Counted from the stretch's first letter, positions 26,611 through 36,440 are shown. The stretch is 64,000 bases of DNA from Thermofilaceae archaeon (GCA_025057995.1 JANXEW010000003.1:62001-126000); one strand, 5' to 3'. Notes: a model not told the origin generated them from the sequence alone. Program-made: numbers and translations.

Positions 26611-27138
26611 ATGGGTAGCGAACTTATAGAGCCTGTCCATGCATATGGTCTTTTTACTGTTAGTGAAAGCCTTGAAGTCAATGAACTTTTGATTTTCGAG
26701 TACCTGGATTATGATGAGTACTACGATAGGGTGAGTCGAGATCTCGATAAGTTAAACCAAGAGTTGGGGAAGATGATAATTAACATGCAAAAGTATCTAG
26801 ACATGGAGGAGTTGGTCATAAACGGGGAAAGGGTTAGACCCCGCGTCATTGGTGCTAATCTCGGCTTCCGAGGCACTCCAGAGGAGCCTTACCTAGCTTT
26901 CTTTGTGTACTTTAAGGGGAGACCTAGAAAGGGGTTGAACTATTACGAGAACCTGTACGAGGGGGAAGTCGCAGAGTATCCTTACGAGGCTTTCTGGGTT
27001 TTCCCTCTGGGAGCAAAAATCGAAGAGGTTGAGTGTTCCGGGTCTGCGGAGTTCATAGGAGATAACATACTAGTTATAAGAGTTGAGGAAGGAGAGAGAA
27101 TAGCTGGGTATGAAAAAATAATTTTCAAATTACCATAA
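26611..27138 (+). CDS. Conserved hypothetical protein
   Basis: I do not recognise this 175-residue protein. It has an N-terminal Tyr/Asp-rich helical segment (LDYDEYYDRVSRDLDKLNQE) and a beta-rich second half with the motif YENLYEGEVAEYPYEAFWVF. It has no membrane span, cysteine motif or catalytic signature. It sits between pdo and the ChlI-like gene with short spacers on both sides (27 and 16 bp), which suggests a shared transcript. Confidence 0.7.
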   Translation: MGSELIEPVHAYGLFTVSESLEVNELLIFEYLDYDEYYDRVSRDLDKLNQELGKMIINMQKYLDMEELVINGERVRPRVIGANLGFRGTPEEPYLAFFVYFKGRPRKGLNYYENLYEGEVAEYPYEAFWVFPLGAKIEEVECSGSAEFIGDNILVIRVEEGERIAGYEKIIFKLP

Positions 27139-27154
27139 GTAACCGGAGTGATAA

Positions 27155-28318
27155 ATGAAGGGTTACGGAGTGCGTAGACCTTATAAGCCCATGCTGTTTT
27201 TCTTCTGTGACGGTGTAACAAGGTTGATACCGTTCCCGGCTTATGTGGGAGCAGAGGATCTGAAGCTTGCACTCATTGTACTAGCCGTTGATCCATCTAT
27301 AGGGGGACTGCTTATAATGGGCCCAAAGGGTACGGGGAAATCCAGTATTGTACGCAGTTTTTCAAAATTATTACCTCCAATTAAAGTCGTAGAAGACTGT
27401 CCATTCAAGTGTAACCCGGAGTCAGTGAATGAAATGTGTGACCTATGTAGGTCGAGATTGAATAAACATGAGTCATTACCGGTTAGTGAGTTGCCTATGA
27501 GTATGGTGGAGTTACCGATAGGAGCAACCGAGGATATGGTACTGGGAACATTAAACATTGAGAGAACTCTGAAGGAAGGAAGGATAGTTTTCGAGCCTGG
27601 TTTACTGGGGAGAGCTAATAGGGGTATCTTGTACGTTGACGAGATTAACCTTTTACCAGATCACATAGTGGATTCGATTCTTGATGCTGCAGCCTCGGGG
27701 TGGCATACTGTCGAGCGCGAAGGGATTTCTTTAAGGCATCCGTCAAAGTTCATCTTAATAGGTACAATGAACCCAGAGGAGGGTGAGCTTAGGCCACAGC
27801 TTTTAGACCGTTTCGCCATAGGAGTTAAGGTTAACACAGTCCGTGACCCTAAAATGAGGGCTGAGATTATAAAGAGAAATATAGACTTTGAAATCAATGC
27901 CAAGGATTTTGAAGAGAAATGGGAACCTCTTGAAGAAGAGCTGAAAAAGAAAATTGCTAGTGCAAAAATCCTCCTACCCCGTGTTAAAGTAGATGACAGC
28001 TTGTACATGCTTGTAGCTCAAACGTGTGCGCGCCTTGAAGTCGACGGATATAGGCCAGATATTGTAACTGTAAAGGTCGCTAGAGCTATTGCGGCCTTAG
28101 AGGGCAGAGAAGATGTCAGCGAAAATGATATCCTGAGGGGTCTTGAACTAGCCTTATGCCATAGGACTAGAGCCGAGGGTTTAAAACCTCCACCGACGAA
28201 AGAGGAGATACACGCTGCATTAAGCGAAGTTTCGGGAAAGAAAAACACTACAATAGTTAGAGACGAACCAAGTGAGAAGAAAGCTCAGACGCGGTTTTTT
28301 CCTAGGTGGTCGTTCTAA
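27155..28318 (+). CDS. Magnesium/cobalt chelatase ChlI-like AAA+ ATPase
   Basis: The protein has Walker A GPKGTGKSS (about 55-63), the chelatase-type Cys cluster CPFKC...CDLC, the ChlI signature LPIGATEDMVLGTLNIE, Walker B GILYVDEINLL and GTMNPEEGELRPQLLDRF. ChlI ATPases power metal insertion into tetrapyrroles with a VWA partner. Here the VWA gene follows and overlaps, but no CobN/ChlH catalytic subunit is in the window, so the client may be remote or different. The length of 387 residues fits a ChlI without the ChlD part. Confidence 0.9.
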   Translation: MKGYGVRRPYKPMLFFFCDGVTRLIPFPAYVGAEDLKLALIVLAVDPSIGGLLIMGPKGTGKSSIVRSFSKLLPPIKVVEDCPFKCNPESVNEMCDLCRSRLNKHESLPVSELPMSMVELPIGATEDMVLGTLNIERTLKEGRIVFEPGLLGRANRGILYVDEINLLPDHIVDSILDAAASGWHTVEREGISLRHPSKFILIGTMNPEEGELRPQLLDRFAIGVKVNTVRDPKMRAEIIKRNIDFEINAKDFEEKWEPLEEELKKKIASAKILLPRVKVDDSLYMLVAQTCARLEVDGYRPDIVTVKVARAIAALEGREDVSENDILRGLELALCHRTRAEGLKPPPTKEEIHAALSEVSGKKNTTIVRDEPSEKKAQTRFFPRWSF

Positions 28319-29381
28319 ACAATTAACTTCAGATAAACTTGACGCTGTAATGTCGATCCTAGCTCTTATTTTATTCGTAATTTTAGCTCTCTATGATTTA
28401 CGTTTAGCGGCTCTTGCTATCCTTATCTGGTTACTTTTGAGCATGTTTCTTAGCCGTGACAACGTGTACACGGGAAGGAAAGCTCTAATAAAGACGCGCA
28501 GGGCTGTATATGCAACGTTCTCAGGTTCAGCCGACTTACGGAAAACCTTACTGCATGTGTCGAGGGGTATGCGTATCCTGGGCGGTAGAATTGAACCAAG
28601 TCGACTTGTAGAGCTTGCGATTAACGTGTCCAGGAAAAAGGCTCGTTACCGAGGGAGAAGGAAAATGCTTGGAGCTTCCTTAACCATCGATTACACACTC
28701 CCAAGAGAACGTTACTTTAAATTACACTTTCCAGCAACTTTACGTCGAAGCGCGGTTCTAGGCGAGTTCCCTAAAGTGAGCTGGGACTCGGTTAGAGCTA
28801 GGCTCTTAACAGGTAGATCTAAAGTCTCACTTGTTTTGATTCTAGACTCTAGTGCTTCAATGATGTATTCCGTCAGAGGGATTCTCACGGCTTTAAAGGC
28901 TGTCGAGAGGGAAGCCCGCAAGTATAGAGATAGAGTTGCACTGGTTGTCTGTAAAGGTTTTGGAGCTGTTGTTGCACAGTACCCTACGACGAACTTCAAC
29001 TTGATGCTTGGTAAAATATCCCGTGTCGGGCTAGACGATTTTACCCCCTTAGCTTCAGGCATGTACCTGGGGTTGAACTTGGCGTTAACCGAAAGGCGAA
29101 GAGGTTATGAGCCGGTTGTCGTCATAGTTAGCGACGGCAACGCAAATATTCCACTCGAGAAGCATAGGAGAGGTTACAGGCGGTTTGCCTTCGATCCTGC
29201 TGTACAGTCGGTCTTAGAAGTTGCCACGCAAATTTCTAAGAGTGGCATTGAAACCGTAGTAGTGAACACCAAACATAGAGAACCGGGCGTGGAAGCTGGA
29301 GACGTCGTGATGAGCGGTACAGAGCTACTAGTCAACGTAGCAAAAGCTACGAAAGGAAGCTATGTCGGCATTATAAGCTAA
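28272..29381 (+). CDS. Membrane-anchored VWA-domain protein (ChlD-like partner)
   Basis: The C-terminal half is a von Willebrand A domain with the MIDAS motif DSSAS (about 194-198) and IVSDGNANIP. It corresponds to the metal-ion domain of ChlD/MoxR-partner proteins. Two adjoining hydrophobic segments (about 26-58) anchor it, unlike soluble ChlD. The GTG start at 28272 overlaps the ChlI gene by 47 bp; a later start at the ATG near 28350 is possible. The pair forms an ATPase/VWA module. Confidence 0.85.
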   Translation: MRRKLRRGFFLGGRSKQLTSDKLDAVMSILALILFVILALYDLRLAALAILIWLLLSMFLSRDNVYTGRKALIKTRRAVYATFSGSADLRKTLLHVSRGMRILGGRIEPSRLVELAINVSRKKARYRGRRKMLGASLTIDYTLPRERYFKLHFPATLRRSAVLGEFPKVSWDSVRARLLTGRSKVSLVLILDSSASMMYSVRGILTALKAVEREARKYRDRVALVVCKGFGAVVAQYPTTNFNLMLGKISRVGLDDFTPLASGMYLGLNLALTERRRGYEPVVVIVSDGNANIPLEKHRRGYRRFAFDPAVQSVLEVATQISKSGIETVVVNTKHREPGVEAGDVVMSGTELLVNVAKATKGSYVGIIS

Positions 29382-29412
29382 ACTATAAAACCCTCGAACT
29401 AGATATTAAAAC

Positions 29413-30735
29413 ATGCCGGAAAAAGCTTCTAGCCTTGTAGAGCTTCTCTCAGAGTTGATTCGAATCGATACTACCAACCCACCAGGCAACGAGACGCGGG
29501 CAGCCAAGCTACTTCAAGAAGAGTTAGAAGGGAGAGGTGTCGAATACAAACTTTTGGAGAGCGCTCCTAACCGTGGAAGCATCATAGCTTGGGCTGAATC
29601 GAAGGAGCCTGGACCTTCCCTCCTTCTCTTATCGCATTTGGATGTCGTTCCAGCCAACCCGGATGAGTGGAGCGTAGACCCTTTCTCAGGGGTAATCAAG
29701 GATGGTTTTGTTTGGGGTCGCGGCGCGCTAGACGACAAACTTTCTGTTGCAGTAATGTTGAAAGTTTTCCTTGATTTTGTCGAATTTAAACGGTTTAAGG
29801 GGCGTCTGATATACGGGGCTACAGCTGACGAGGAGATGGGGGGTCGGATGGGCGTAGGTTGGCTTATCGAACAGTACCCCGAACTATTAAAGGCGGACTA
29901 TGTGTTAAACGAGGGGGGAGGGTTCGAGGTTCCACATAAACGCAGTGTGTTCCTTGTTCAGACAGCTGAGAAGGGAGTTTACTGGTTCAAGTTGAAGTTT
30001 AAGGGAAAGCCTGGTCATGCTTCTATGCCTAAGTCCGGCGATAACGTTTTACCTAGGCTAGCTGAAGCTGTGGACAAGATCAGTCGAAAAGGGACTCCAG
30101 TTGACCTGAAAGTTCATACAAAGACCTTTATCCAGAAGTTGTTAGAGTCACGAGGGGTTCCTTCTCCCCTGAGAAAGCTCTTTTCTTCAAAGCTCTTTAT
30201 TCCGCTTGTGCTCAAGTTAGCAGGAGATGCGGAGCCCGTGATAGATGCTATGGTTAGAAACACTGTTACTCCAACTGTCGCTCGTGCTGGGGATAAGGTT
30301 AACGTAATCCCTTCTATGGGGGAATTGAACGTTGATTGTCGTTTACTTCCAGGTTATGAGGAAGGATGGGTAGTTGACTATGTCAGCAAGGTCGTTTCAG
30401 GTATGGATTATGAGATTGAGTTCATCCATCGAGATCCAGCTACTGAGTCACCGCTTGAAACTCCTCTCTACAAGGCTATAGAGACAACTGTCGTCTCAGA
30501 AGTAGCGGGATCCATCGTATCTCCCTATATGTCCACAGGCGGCACAGACTCCCGTTTCTTTAGGAGGGCTTATGGTTCTGCTGCGTACGGTTTTATACCG
30601 TTGAGGGCTGATTTGCCGATTCGCGAGATGATGAGGCTCGCGCACGGGATCGATGAACGCGTATCACTGAAAAACATAGAGTTTTGTTATAAGCTGACTA
30701 GTCGAGTTCTAGAGGCTTTCTACGCAACCGTCTAG
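29413..30735 (+). CDS. M20-family zinc peptidase/deacylase (ArgE/DapE-like)
   Basis: Zinc ligands and catalytic residues are in family order: HLDVVPANPDEW (about 76-87), GRGALDDK (about 105-112), ADEEMGG (about 140-146) and a C-terminal MSTGGTDSRFF. A dimerisation domain lies between about 190 and 300. Substrates may be N-acyl amino acids or dipeptides; these cannot be decided from sequence. The length of 440 residues is normal. Confidence 0.9.
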   Translation: MPEKASSLVELLSELIRIDTTNPPGNETRAAKLLQEELEGRGVEYKLLESAPNRGSIIAWAESKEPGPSLLLLSHLDVVPANPDEWSVDPFSGVIKDGFVWGRGALDDKLSVAVMLKVFLDFVEFKRFKGRLIYGATADEEMGGRMGVGWLIEQYPELLKADYVLNEGGGFEVPHKRSVFLVQTAEKGVYWFKLKFKGKPGHASMPKSGDNVLPRLAEAVDKISRKGTPVDLKVHTKTFIQKLLESRGVPSPLRKLFSSKLFIPLVLKLAGDAEPVIDAMVRNTVTPTVARAGDKVNVIPSMGELNVDCRLLPGYEEGWVVDYVSKVVSGMDYEIEFIHRDPATESPLETPLYKAIETTVVSEVAGSIVSPYMSTGGTDSRFFRRAYGSAAYGFIPLRADLPIREMMRLAHGIDERVSLKNIEFCYKLTSRVLEAFYATV

Positions 30736-30809
30736 GCTTAAGGTAGAAAGATGGATTTTTAGCTCTAACTTGGATAAAAAACGATACAATTTTCTGGGCT
30801 GAGATTGAT

Positions 30810-31088
30810 GTGGCTGACGTGGAATGGTATGATCTCCCTCTCATGGAGGAAGAAGTCCTCATTCTCAGAGAAGGATCGACTATAGTGTTCAATTTCCATT
30901 CTCGTATCTTTAATAAGGTTGCAGCTCCTCATCTAAAGTTTTTGTCACCGATATCTATCGAGGAGAAAGGCGATAGAGTTATACTAAAATTGAGAGCGGA
31001 GGAGGGGGAAGAGCTAAGAGCTTGGTTGCTCTTAAACCTAGGGAAAGGCTTCTTTCTCACAGAGCTTGAGGGCTTAGAACTTAGTTGA
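30810..31088 (+). CDS. Small beta-rich hypothetical protein
   Basis: This 92-residue soluble protein has predicted beta strands throughout and no Cys or catalytic motif. It starts with GTG and a Glu-rich N-terminal part (LPLMEEEVLILREG). It lies alone between the M20 peptidase and the convergent CoA-disulfide reductase. Coding character is supported by the acidic, well-mixed composition. Confidence 0.55.
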   Translation: MADVEWYDLPLMEEEVLILREGSTIVFNFHSRIFNKVAAPHLKFLSPISIEEKGDRVILKLRAEEGEELRAWLLLNLGKGFFLTELEGLELS

Positions 31089-31116
31089 ATCTTTGAATAC
31101 AATAGAAAGGCTCTAG

Positions 31117-32466
31117 TTATCTGGTGTGTCTTCTAGTTATTTTCCTTAACGCGGCATCCGCAGCTACGTAGAGAGGGTGAACAAGCTCGTTTAATGATGG
31201 AGTATAAGCAAACTCTAAGTAGGGTATATCGTATACTTTTAAACCATGAGTTACTATTGTTGAGATAACATTTAGTTTCTCAACTAAGTTCCCGAACCCG
31301 GCAACTTGGGCGCCCAATAAGCGACCTTCGTTGGCTTCTATGATGAGTTTCAATGTTACGGAGGCTGAGTCAGGGTAGAAGGATGGCTTATCTTGAGTTG
31401 AAACTGTCACTGACACAGTTTCAAACCCTGACTGTCGCGCTACTTCCTCTGTAACCCCAACTGCACCAAACTTAAAACCATCTAGGTTAACTATCCAGTT
31501 TTGTAAAACTCCCTTTAATTTAGCTTCTCCACCAGCTGCGTTTATGCCAGCTATCCTACCCATTATTAGAGCTGTGCTAGCAAAGGGGCTGAGGACGGGC
31601 TTACCCGTCACAATATCCTTGACTTCAGCTACATCTCCTGCTGCGTAAACGTTTTCAATGTTAGTTCTCATCTTCTCATCCACGATAACTCCACCGGTCA
31701 CGCCTATCTTAAGGCCCATTTGTAGAGCTAGCTCATTCTCGGGCTTTACTCCGGTGGCCATAACTACGAACCCTGTCTCAACGACTTTGCCGCTGTTCGT
31801 AGTTAGACGCTTACTACCTTCAGCACCTGTAATTTCCGAGACCCCGTCTCCAAGAATAATTTCAACCCCCTCTCCTCTAAGGTGATCCTCAACTATCTTG
31901 GCTATTTCTTCGTCCAGTTTACCGGGCAAAAGCTTCAGAGCATACTCTATCAACGTGACTTTAATTCCTCTCTTCCTGAGGGCATGAGCAGCCTCGATGC
32001 CTAAGGCACTTCCTCCAACGACAACGGCTGATCCATGTCTACTAGCTGCTTCCACTATAAGCTTGCTATCTTCGATAGTTCTTAACGTGTAGATACCACG
32101 GCTATCCTCTATCCTAATGTTCCTGGGAATAAACGGTCGTGACCCAGTCGCTAGTACCAAGGCGTCGTATTCAAAATTTACTTTCTCACCGTTCCTCAAG
32201 TTTCTAGCGTAAACCTTTCTTGAAGCTGTGTCAACCTCTTCTATGATAGTAGCCGTTCTAACATCAAGATTTGGTAAATTAACAGCTTCCTCAACGAGCC
32301 TTTCGGCAGGTATCACCCCTGCTATAACATCAGGAAGCGAACAAGGGTGGTAAATAGCGTACCTACGTTTTTCGAAAACTGTAATCCGAGCTTGCCTGTT
32401 AATTAATCGAGCATAGCTTGCAGCCGTCAACCCAGCCGTTCCATAGCCTACGACCACTATATGCAT
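31117..32466 (-). CDS. CoA-disulfide reductase/NAD(P)H oxidase family flavoprotein
   Basis: FAD and NAD(P) Rossmann motifs are GYGTAGLTAA (about 7-16) and VVGGSALGIEAA. The active-site Cys of the single-cysteine group is C42 in YHPCSLPD. AGDVAE binds the FAD ribityl side and a C-terminal dimer domain completes the 449 residues. Such archaeal enzymes reduce CoA disulfide, polysulfide or oxygen; the choice is not visible. TATA-like TTTAAATAG lies at about 32490. Confidence 0.9.
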   Translation of the reverse strand: MHIVVVGYGTAGLTAASYARLINRQARITVFEKRRYAIYHPCSLPDVIAGVIPAERLVEEAVNLPNLDVRTATIIEEVDTASRKVYARNLRNGEKVNFEYDALVLATGSRPFIPRNIRIEDSRGIYTLRTIEDSKLIVEAASRHGSAVVVGGSALGIEAAHALRKRGIKVTLIEYALKLLPGKLDEEIAKIVEDHLRGEGVEIILGDGVSEITGAEGSKRLTTNSGKVVETGFVVMATGVKPENELALQMGLKIGVTGGVIVDEKMRTNIENVYAAGDVAEVKDIVTGKPVLSPFASTALIMGRIAGINAAGGEAKLKGVLQNWIVNLDGFKFGAVGVTEEVARQSGFETVSVTVSTQDKPSFYPDSASVTLKLIIEANEGRLLGAQVAGFGNLVEKLNVISTIVTHGLKVYDIPYLEFAYTPSLNELVHPLYVAADAALRKITRRHTR

Positions 32467-32590
32467 AGGCTTCTTAAATAGACGAGATTTAAATAGATGA
32501 CTACGGCATTTTTCGACTAATAGTTAAAAAGAAATAGTCCATTGTAGACGAGATACTAGCCAAAGACTTTTAACTTGTTCTCTGCGACGA

Positions 32591-34717
32591 GTGATGACGG
32601 TTATGTGTGAGAGAAGCAACATTGAAAAGCTGCTTCGCCCAAGGAGCATAGCGGTTATAGGTGCTTCAAGGGATCCATCCAAGATAGGCTACCAAGTTTT
32701 AAAAAATATTCTTTCTTCTGGTTTTCGTGGTTCTGTTTACGCTGTTAACCCTAATGCTGATGAGGTTTTGGGTTTGAAGTGTTATCGTAGTGTTGTCGAC
32801 GTGCCTGGTTTTGTCGATTTAGCTGTTGTAGCTGTTCCCGCTCGTCTTGTTCCTCAAGTCTTAGTTGAGTGTGGTTTAAAGAAAGTTTCAGCTGTAGCAG
32901 TCATATCTAGCGGTTTTAAAGAAGTTGGAAACGTTGAACTAGAGGAACAAGTAGTCGAAACAGCTAGAAAATACGGGTTCAGAATCCTAGGACCAAACAT
33001 CGTAGGAGTTTGGGATACCGTAGCGCCGGTGAACTACAGCTTCATAGATGCAAACCCTCTGCCGGGGTCTATAGCGTTCGTCTCTCAGAGCGGGGCTCTG
33101 ATAACTTCTCTGTTGTGGTGGACGCGGGAGAGGGGTCTCGGCTTCTCTAGCCTGGTGAGCATAGGAAATCGGGCGGACGTCGGCGAGACGGATCTCCTAA
33201 CTTTCTTGCGTGAAGATCCAAACACGAGAGTCGTGGCATTCTATATGGAGGGCTTAGGGGAGGGTGAGGGTAAGGTCTTCTTGGATGAGGCGTACGAGAC
33301 CTCTCTCGTCAAACCGGTTATAGTCCTTAAAGCCGGTAAGAGCCCAGAAGCTGCTGAAGCGATAAAATCTCACACGGGATCGCTCGCCGGGTCTAATGAA
33401 GTTTACGAGTCAGCGTTCAAGCAGGCTCGAGTGTTGAGGGCTTCAAGCTTGAGAGAACTGTTTAACTGGGCTCTCGCTCTCTCCCTGTCGCCCCCTCCTA
33501 GGGAGGGGGGAGCCGTTGTGCTCACGCACGGGGGCGGTGCTGGTGTAATCGCGGTCGATCTACTCAGCGAACGTAATGTCCCCCTAGCTGTTCTCCCAGT
33601 GGACCTCCAGGAAAAACTTAGGAAGCACATGCCCCCCTTCGGTAGCACGCGTAACCCCGTCGACTTAACAGGTATGATGACTGCAGCCAACTTGGAGTGC
33701 GCGCTCAAAGAGTTAATGCGAGAAGAGAGAATAGGATCAGTCCTAGTATGGGTTGGGCAAGGTGCAATTCCCAAGCCTGAGGAACTAGGAGAGGCTGTGA
33801 TCTCAGCAGTAGAGGAGGTCGGGTTGACGAAGCCACTGATAGTATCGATAACTGGCGGAGAGGAGTGTAGAGAAGTTCTTCAGAAGCTGATCCGTGCGGG
33901 AGTACCTAGTTACGAGTCGCCTGAAGATGCTGCAGAATCCTTAGCGGCCGTTTACAGGTACTATAGGATGAGGAGAACCCGAGGCAGTGTTATAGTATTC
34001 AAAGGCGAAAACGAACGGGCTAAGACGCTCATCGAGAAAGCGATTGTTAGCAAGTGTTCTTTACTAGCACCGATGGAAGCGTTCGAAGTGGTCAAAGCCT
34101 ACGGTGTACCTGTTGTCGAGTCAGCGTTCGCTCAAAACGTCGACGAAGCCTCGGAAGCAGCCGCGAGGATAGGGTATCCGGTAGCCTTGGCAGTTGAGAC
34201 TCCCGATGTAGCCCATAAGACGGAAGTTGGAGGTATAGCGTTGAACATAGGGTCGGAAGTTGAGCTACGTAGAGTTTTCGACCTTCTTCTCAGGGAATTC
34301 GCCAACAAGGCTCCACAAGCCAGGGTCCTCGGTGTTTCCGTTAGGAAGATGATGCCTAAAGGGGTGGAGGTCTTCATCGGCGCTAAGCGCGACCCGGTTT
34401 TCGGGTCGGTCATAGGCTTCGGCTGGGGTGGTGTTGTCGTCGAATTAGTTAAGGATACATCCTTCAGAGTGCTTCCTTTGAGAACAGAGGATGTTGAAGA
34501 GATGATAGATGAGACGAAGATCGGTAGAATGCTTAGAGGTTTTAGGGGTCAACCGCTTGACCTCGAAATTGTGAAAAAGGCTGTCGTAGGAGTCTCCGCG
34601 TTGATGGAGGACTTCAATGAGGTAGAGGCTGTAGACGTGAACCCGTTATTCGTGTATGAGAAAGGCGCTGTTGCGGTAGATGTTAAAGTATATTTGAGAA
34701 CAAACATTCGCTGTTAA
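32591..34717 (+). CDS. Acetyl-CoA synthetase (ADP-forming), fused alpha and beta chains
   Basis: This enzyme makes ATP from acetyl-CoA (or another acyl-CoA), ADP and phosphate, the main substrate-level ATP step of peptide- and sugar-fermenting archaea. The CoA-binding alpha part begins PRSIAVIGASRDPSKIGYQV. The phosphorylated His is His261 in KSHTGSLAG. The ATP-grasp beta part starts near 480 (MEAFEVVKAYGVPVVES). The 708-residue fusion is the form found in several thermophilic archaea. Its 3' end abuts the convergent gene at 34718 with no gap. Confidence 0.93.
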   Translation: MMTVMCERSNIEKLLRPRSIAVIGASRDPSKIGYQVLKNILSSGFRGSVYAVNPNADEVLGLKCYRSVVDVPGFVDLAVVAVPARLVPQVLVECGLKKVSAVAVISSGFKEVGNVELEEQVVETARKYGFRILGPNIVGVWDTVAPVNYSFIDANPLPGSIAFVSQSGALITSLLWWTRERGLGFSSLVSIGNRADVGETDLLTFLREDPNTRVVAFYMEGLGEGEGKVFLDEAYETSLVKPVIVLKAGKSPEAAEAIKSHTGSLAGSNEVYESAFKQARVLRASSLRELFNWALALSLSPPPREGGAVVLTHGGGAGVIAVDLLSERNVPLAVLPVDLQEKLRKHMPPFGSTRNPVDLTGMMTAANLECALKELMREERIGSVLVWVGQGAIPKPEELGEAVISAVEEVGLTKPLIVSITGGEECREVLQKLIRAGVPSYESPEDAAESLAAVYRYYRMRRTRGSVIVFKGENERAKTLIEKAIVSKCSLLAPMEAFEVVKAYGVPVVESAFAQNVDEASEAAARIGYPVALAVETPDVAHKTEVGGIALNIGSEVELRRVFDLLLREFANKAPQARVLGVSVRKMMPKGVEVFIGAKRDPVFGSVIGFGWGGVVVELVKDTSFRVLPLRTEDVEEMIDETKIGRMLRGFRGQPLDLEIVKKAVVGVSALMEDFNEVEAVDVNPLFVYEKGAVAVDVKVYLRTNIRC

Positions 34718-35383
34718 CTAAACCTTCACGAAGTTGCCTAGAATCATTATCAGGAGAGCAGTTAGAGGAACCGTTATGTTGTCGTCAAGCGGCTTCAACT
34801 CGAAGTGTTCTATGATGCTCGAAGCCAGACCAGCTAATGCCCCCCAAATCCCAGCTATGGCGTAGCCGACGGGTATGCAGACTGCAGCCATAGCAACGTT
34901 ACCAGCCCAAGCTTTCGTCCTCCGCTTGTATAATGCGTTTCTGACGACTCCGGTGACGCCGTCGCCGAAGGACATGAATGCTGTGGGTACGATGGCGTAG
35001 ATCATGTCGTGGAATACTAGCCAGCTTATCAAGACGCTTAACCCCCATGTTATGCAGAAATGGACTTCGTAGATGTTCTCAGGGTCTTGGAACCATTGGA
35101 GAAGCTTCCCCGTTTTATGCGGCAAGTAAGTGAATACGGCTAACACGAGAGCTAGGGTAAAGGGGAGCAGAGGGCTTGAAAAAGTGAAGGGGATGAAGAC
35201 AGCGACAAGACCTCCAGCAGCCGCGTGGATCAATTTCCTGTTATAGTATATCGCCACGTTGTGCGGAGCCCCTCTCTTAGTCATCCACTCATAGGTCTTT
35301 TTCGTAATAAATGTTACAAGGAGTACAATCCATACGAAGAATATGCCTGCGTAAGCCGCTTCCATTAGTAGATTTCCATTCAT
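34718..35383 (-). CDS. Polyprenol/phytol kinase-like membrane protein (SEC59/VTE5 type)
   Basis: This polytopic protein has the CTP-dependent polyprenol kinase signatures RKLIHAAAGG (about 49-58), SFGDGVTGVVR (about 139-149), KAWAGNVAM and DDNITVPL near the end. It would phosphorylate an isoprenoid alcohol using CTP. The length of 221 residues is typical. With the VTE6-like protein at 24986 it could make a two-step isoprenol-to-diphosphate salvage route. It is separated from the cyclodeaminase gene upstream by 31 bp. Confidence 0.8.
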   Translation of the reverse strand: MNGNLLMEAAYAGIFFVWIVLLVTFITKKTYEWMTKRGAPHNVAIYYNRKLIHAAAGGLVAVFIPFTFSSPLLPFTLALVLAVFTYLPHKTGKLLQWFQDPENIYEVHFCITWGLSVLISWLVFHDMIYAIVPTAFMSFGDGVTGVVRNALYKRRTKAWAGNVAMAAVCIPVGYAIAGIWGALAGLASSIIEHFELKPLDDNITVPLTALLIMILGNFVKV

Positions 35384-35414
35384 ACACCCCCGGGACAGTG
35401 GTCGTAAAAAGCTT

Positions 35415-36440
35415 TTACCTTTGACAAAGGGCTACAAGAGAAAACAAATCTTTCGGGTTTCGAAGACTCGGTACAAAGTCGATCTTTAACCCAACGCCCA
35501 GTTCTGTAGCTAGGTCGTATAAGTAAGTTATGGCAGCCCAGTCTTCAACGGCTATCCCCACCGAGTCGAAAACCGTGATCTCTTCGTCGTCTACCCTCCC
35601 AGGCTTTAGTCCCGATACCAACTCCCAGAGCTCAGCGTATACGGTCTCTCTACCAGTGTTCTGCACCTCTCCCTCAACAAGCGCCTGCTCAAGCAGTTCA
35701 ACAACTACTTTAGCGTCTGTGAGGATGCGCGGGTCAAGCTCTGTCTTCCCGGGTGAGTCGCCCCCGACAGCGTTTATGTGAACGCCTTGACGCACCCAGT
35801 TTCTCTCCACAACGCGACATCTACCCTTCGCGGCCGTAGCGGTAACGAGAACGTCTGACTGTTCAGCCACTTCCCTAGCGTTGCTCGCTTCAACTAGCTC
35901 AAAACCGAAGTTCATCATGTTGACCTTAAACTTCTTCATAGCGGAGGGGTCGATGTCGTAGTAAAAGATCCTCTTCAATGGGATCACGCGGCTTACGGCT
36001 AGGCAGAGGAACTCGGATTGAGCCCCCGTGCCCAGTATCCCCAGCGTCTCGCTGTCAGACCTCGCTAGGTATTTTGTGGCTACTGCTGAAGACGCGCCTG
36101 TGCGGAAGGCTGTAAGCAGCGTGGCATCGGCAACCATCACAGGGTACCCGGTCTCTACATCAGCTAGGATTCCTAACGCCACGACAGTAGAAAGGCCTTT
36201 GGAAGGGTTTAATGGGTGCCCATTAACGATCTTCACGGTATACCATTTAGAATCGCTCGCCGGCATGACTTCGAGAACTCCAGAAGCGTAGCTGAAGCTG
36301 ACCCGTGGAACTACCTTGAGTTGTTTCCAATTAGCGAAAGCCACCTCGACGCGAGCGATCAAGTTGTCTAGAAAATTCTCCACCCCGATCGACTTAACGA
36401 TCCGGGATACGTCTTCAGCAGTTAGCAACTTCAAGTGCAT
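35415..36440 (-). CDS. Ornithine cyclodeaminase/mu-crystallin family dehydrogenase
   Basis: The family core is an NAD(P) Rossmann fold with LGILGTGAQSEFL (about 129-141), preceded by ADATLLTAFRTGASSAVAT. Members deaminate ornithine to proline, reduce cyclic imines or act as alanine dehydrogenases, so the reaction is open. The length of 341 residues is normal. It is co-oriented with the polyprenol-kinase-like gene and divergent from the beta-galactosidase gene. Confidence 0.9.
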   Translation of the reverse strand: MHLKLLTAEDVSRIVKSIGVENFLDNLIARVEVAFANWKQLKVVPRVSFSYASGVLEVMPASDSKWYTVKIVNGHPLNPSKGLSTVVALGILADVETGYPVMVADATLLTAFRTGASSAVATKYLARSDSETLGILGTGAQSEFLCLAVSRVIPLKRIFYYDIDPSAMKKFKVNMMNFGFELVEASNAREVAEQSDVLVTATAAKGRCRVVERNWVRQGVHINAVGGDSPGKTELDPRILTDAKVVVELLEQALVEGEVQNTGRETVYAELWELVSGLKPGRVDDEEITVFDSVGIAVEDWAAITYLYDLATELGVGLKIDFVPSLRNPKDLFSLVALCQR

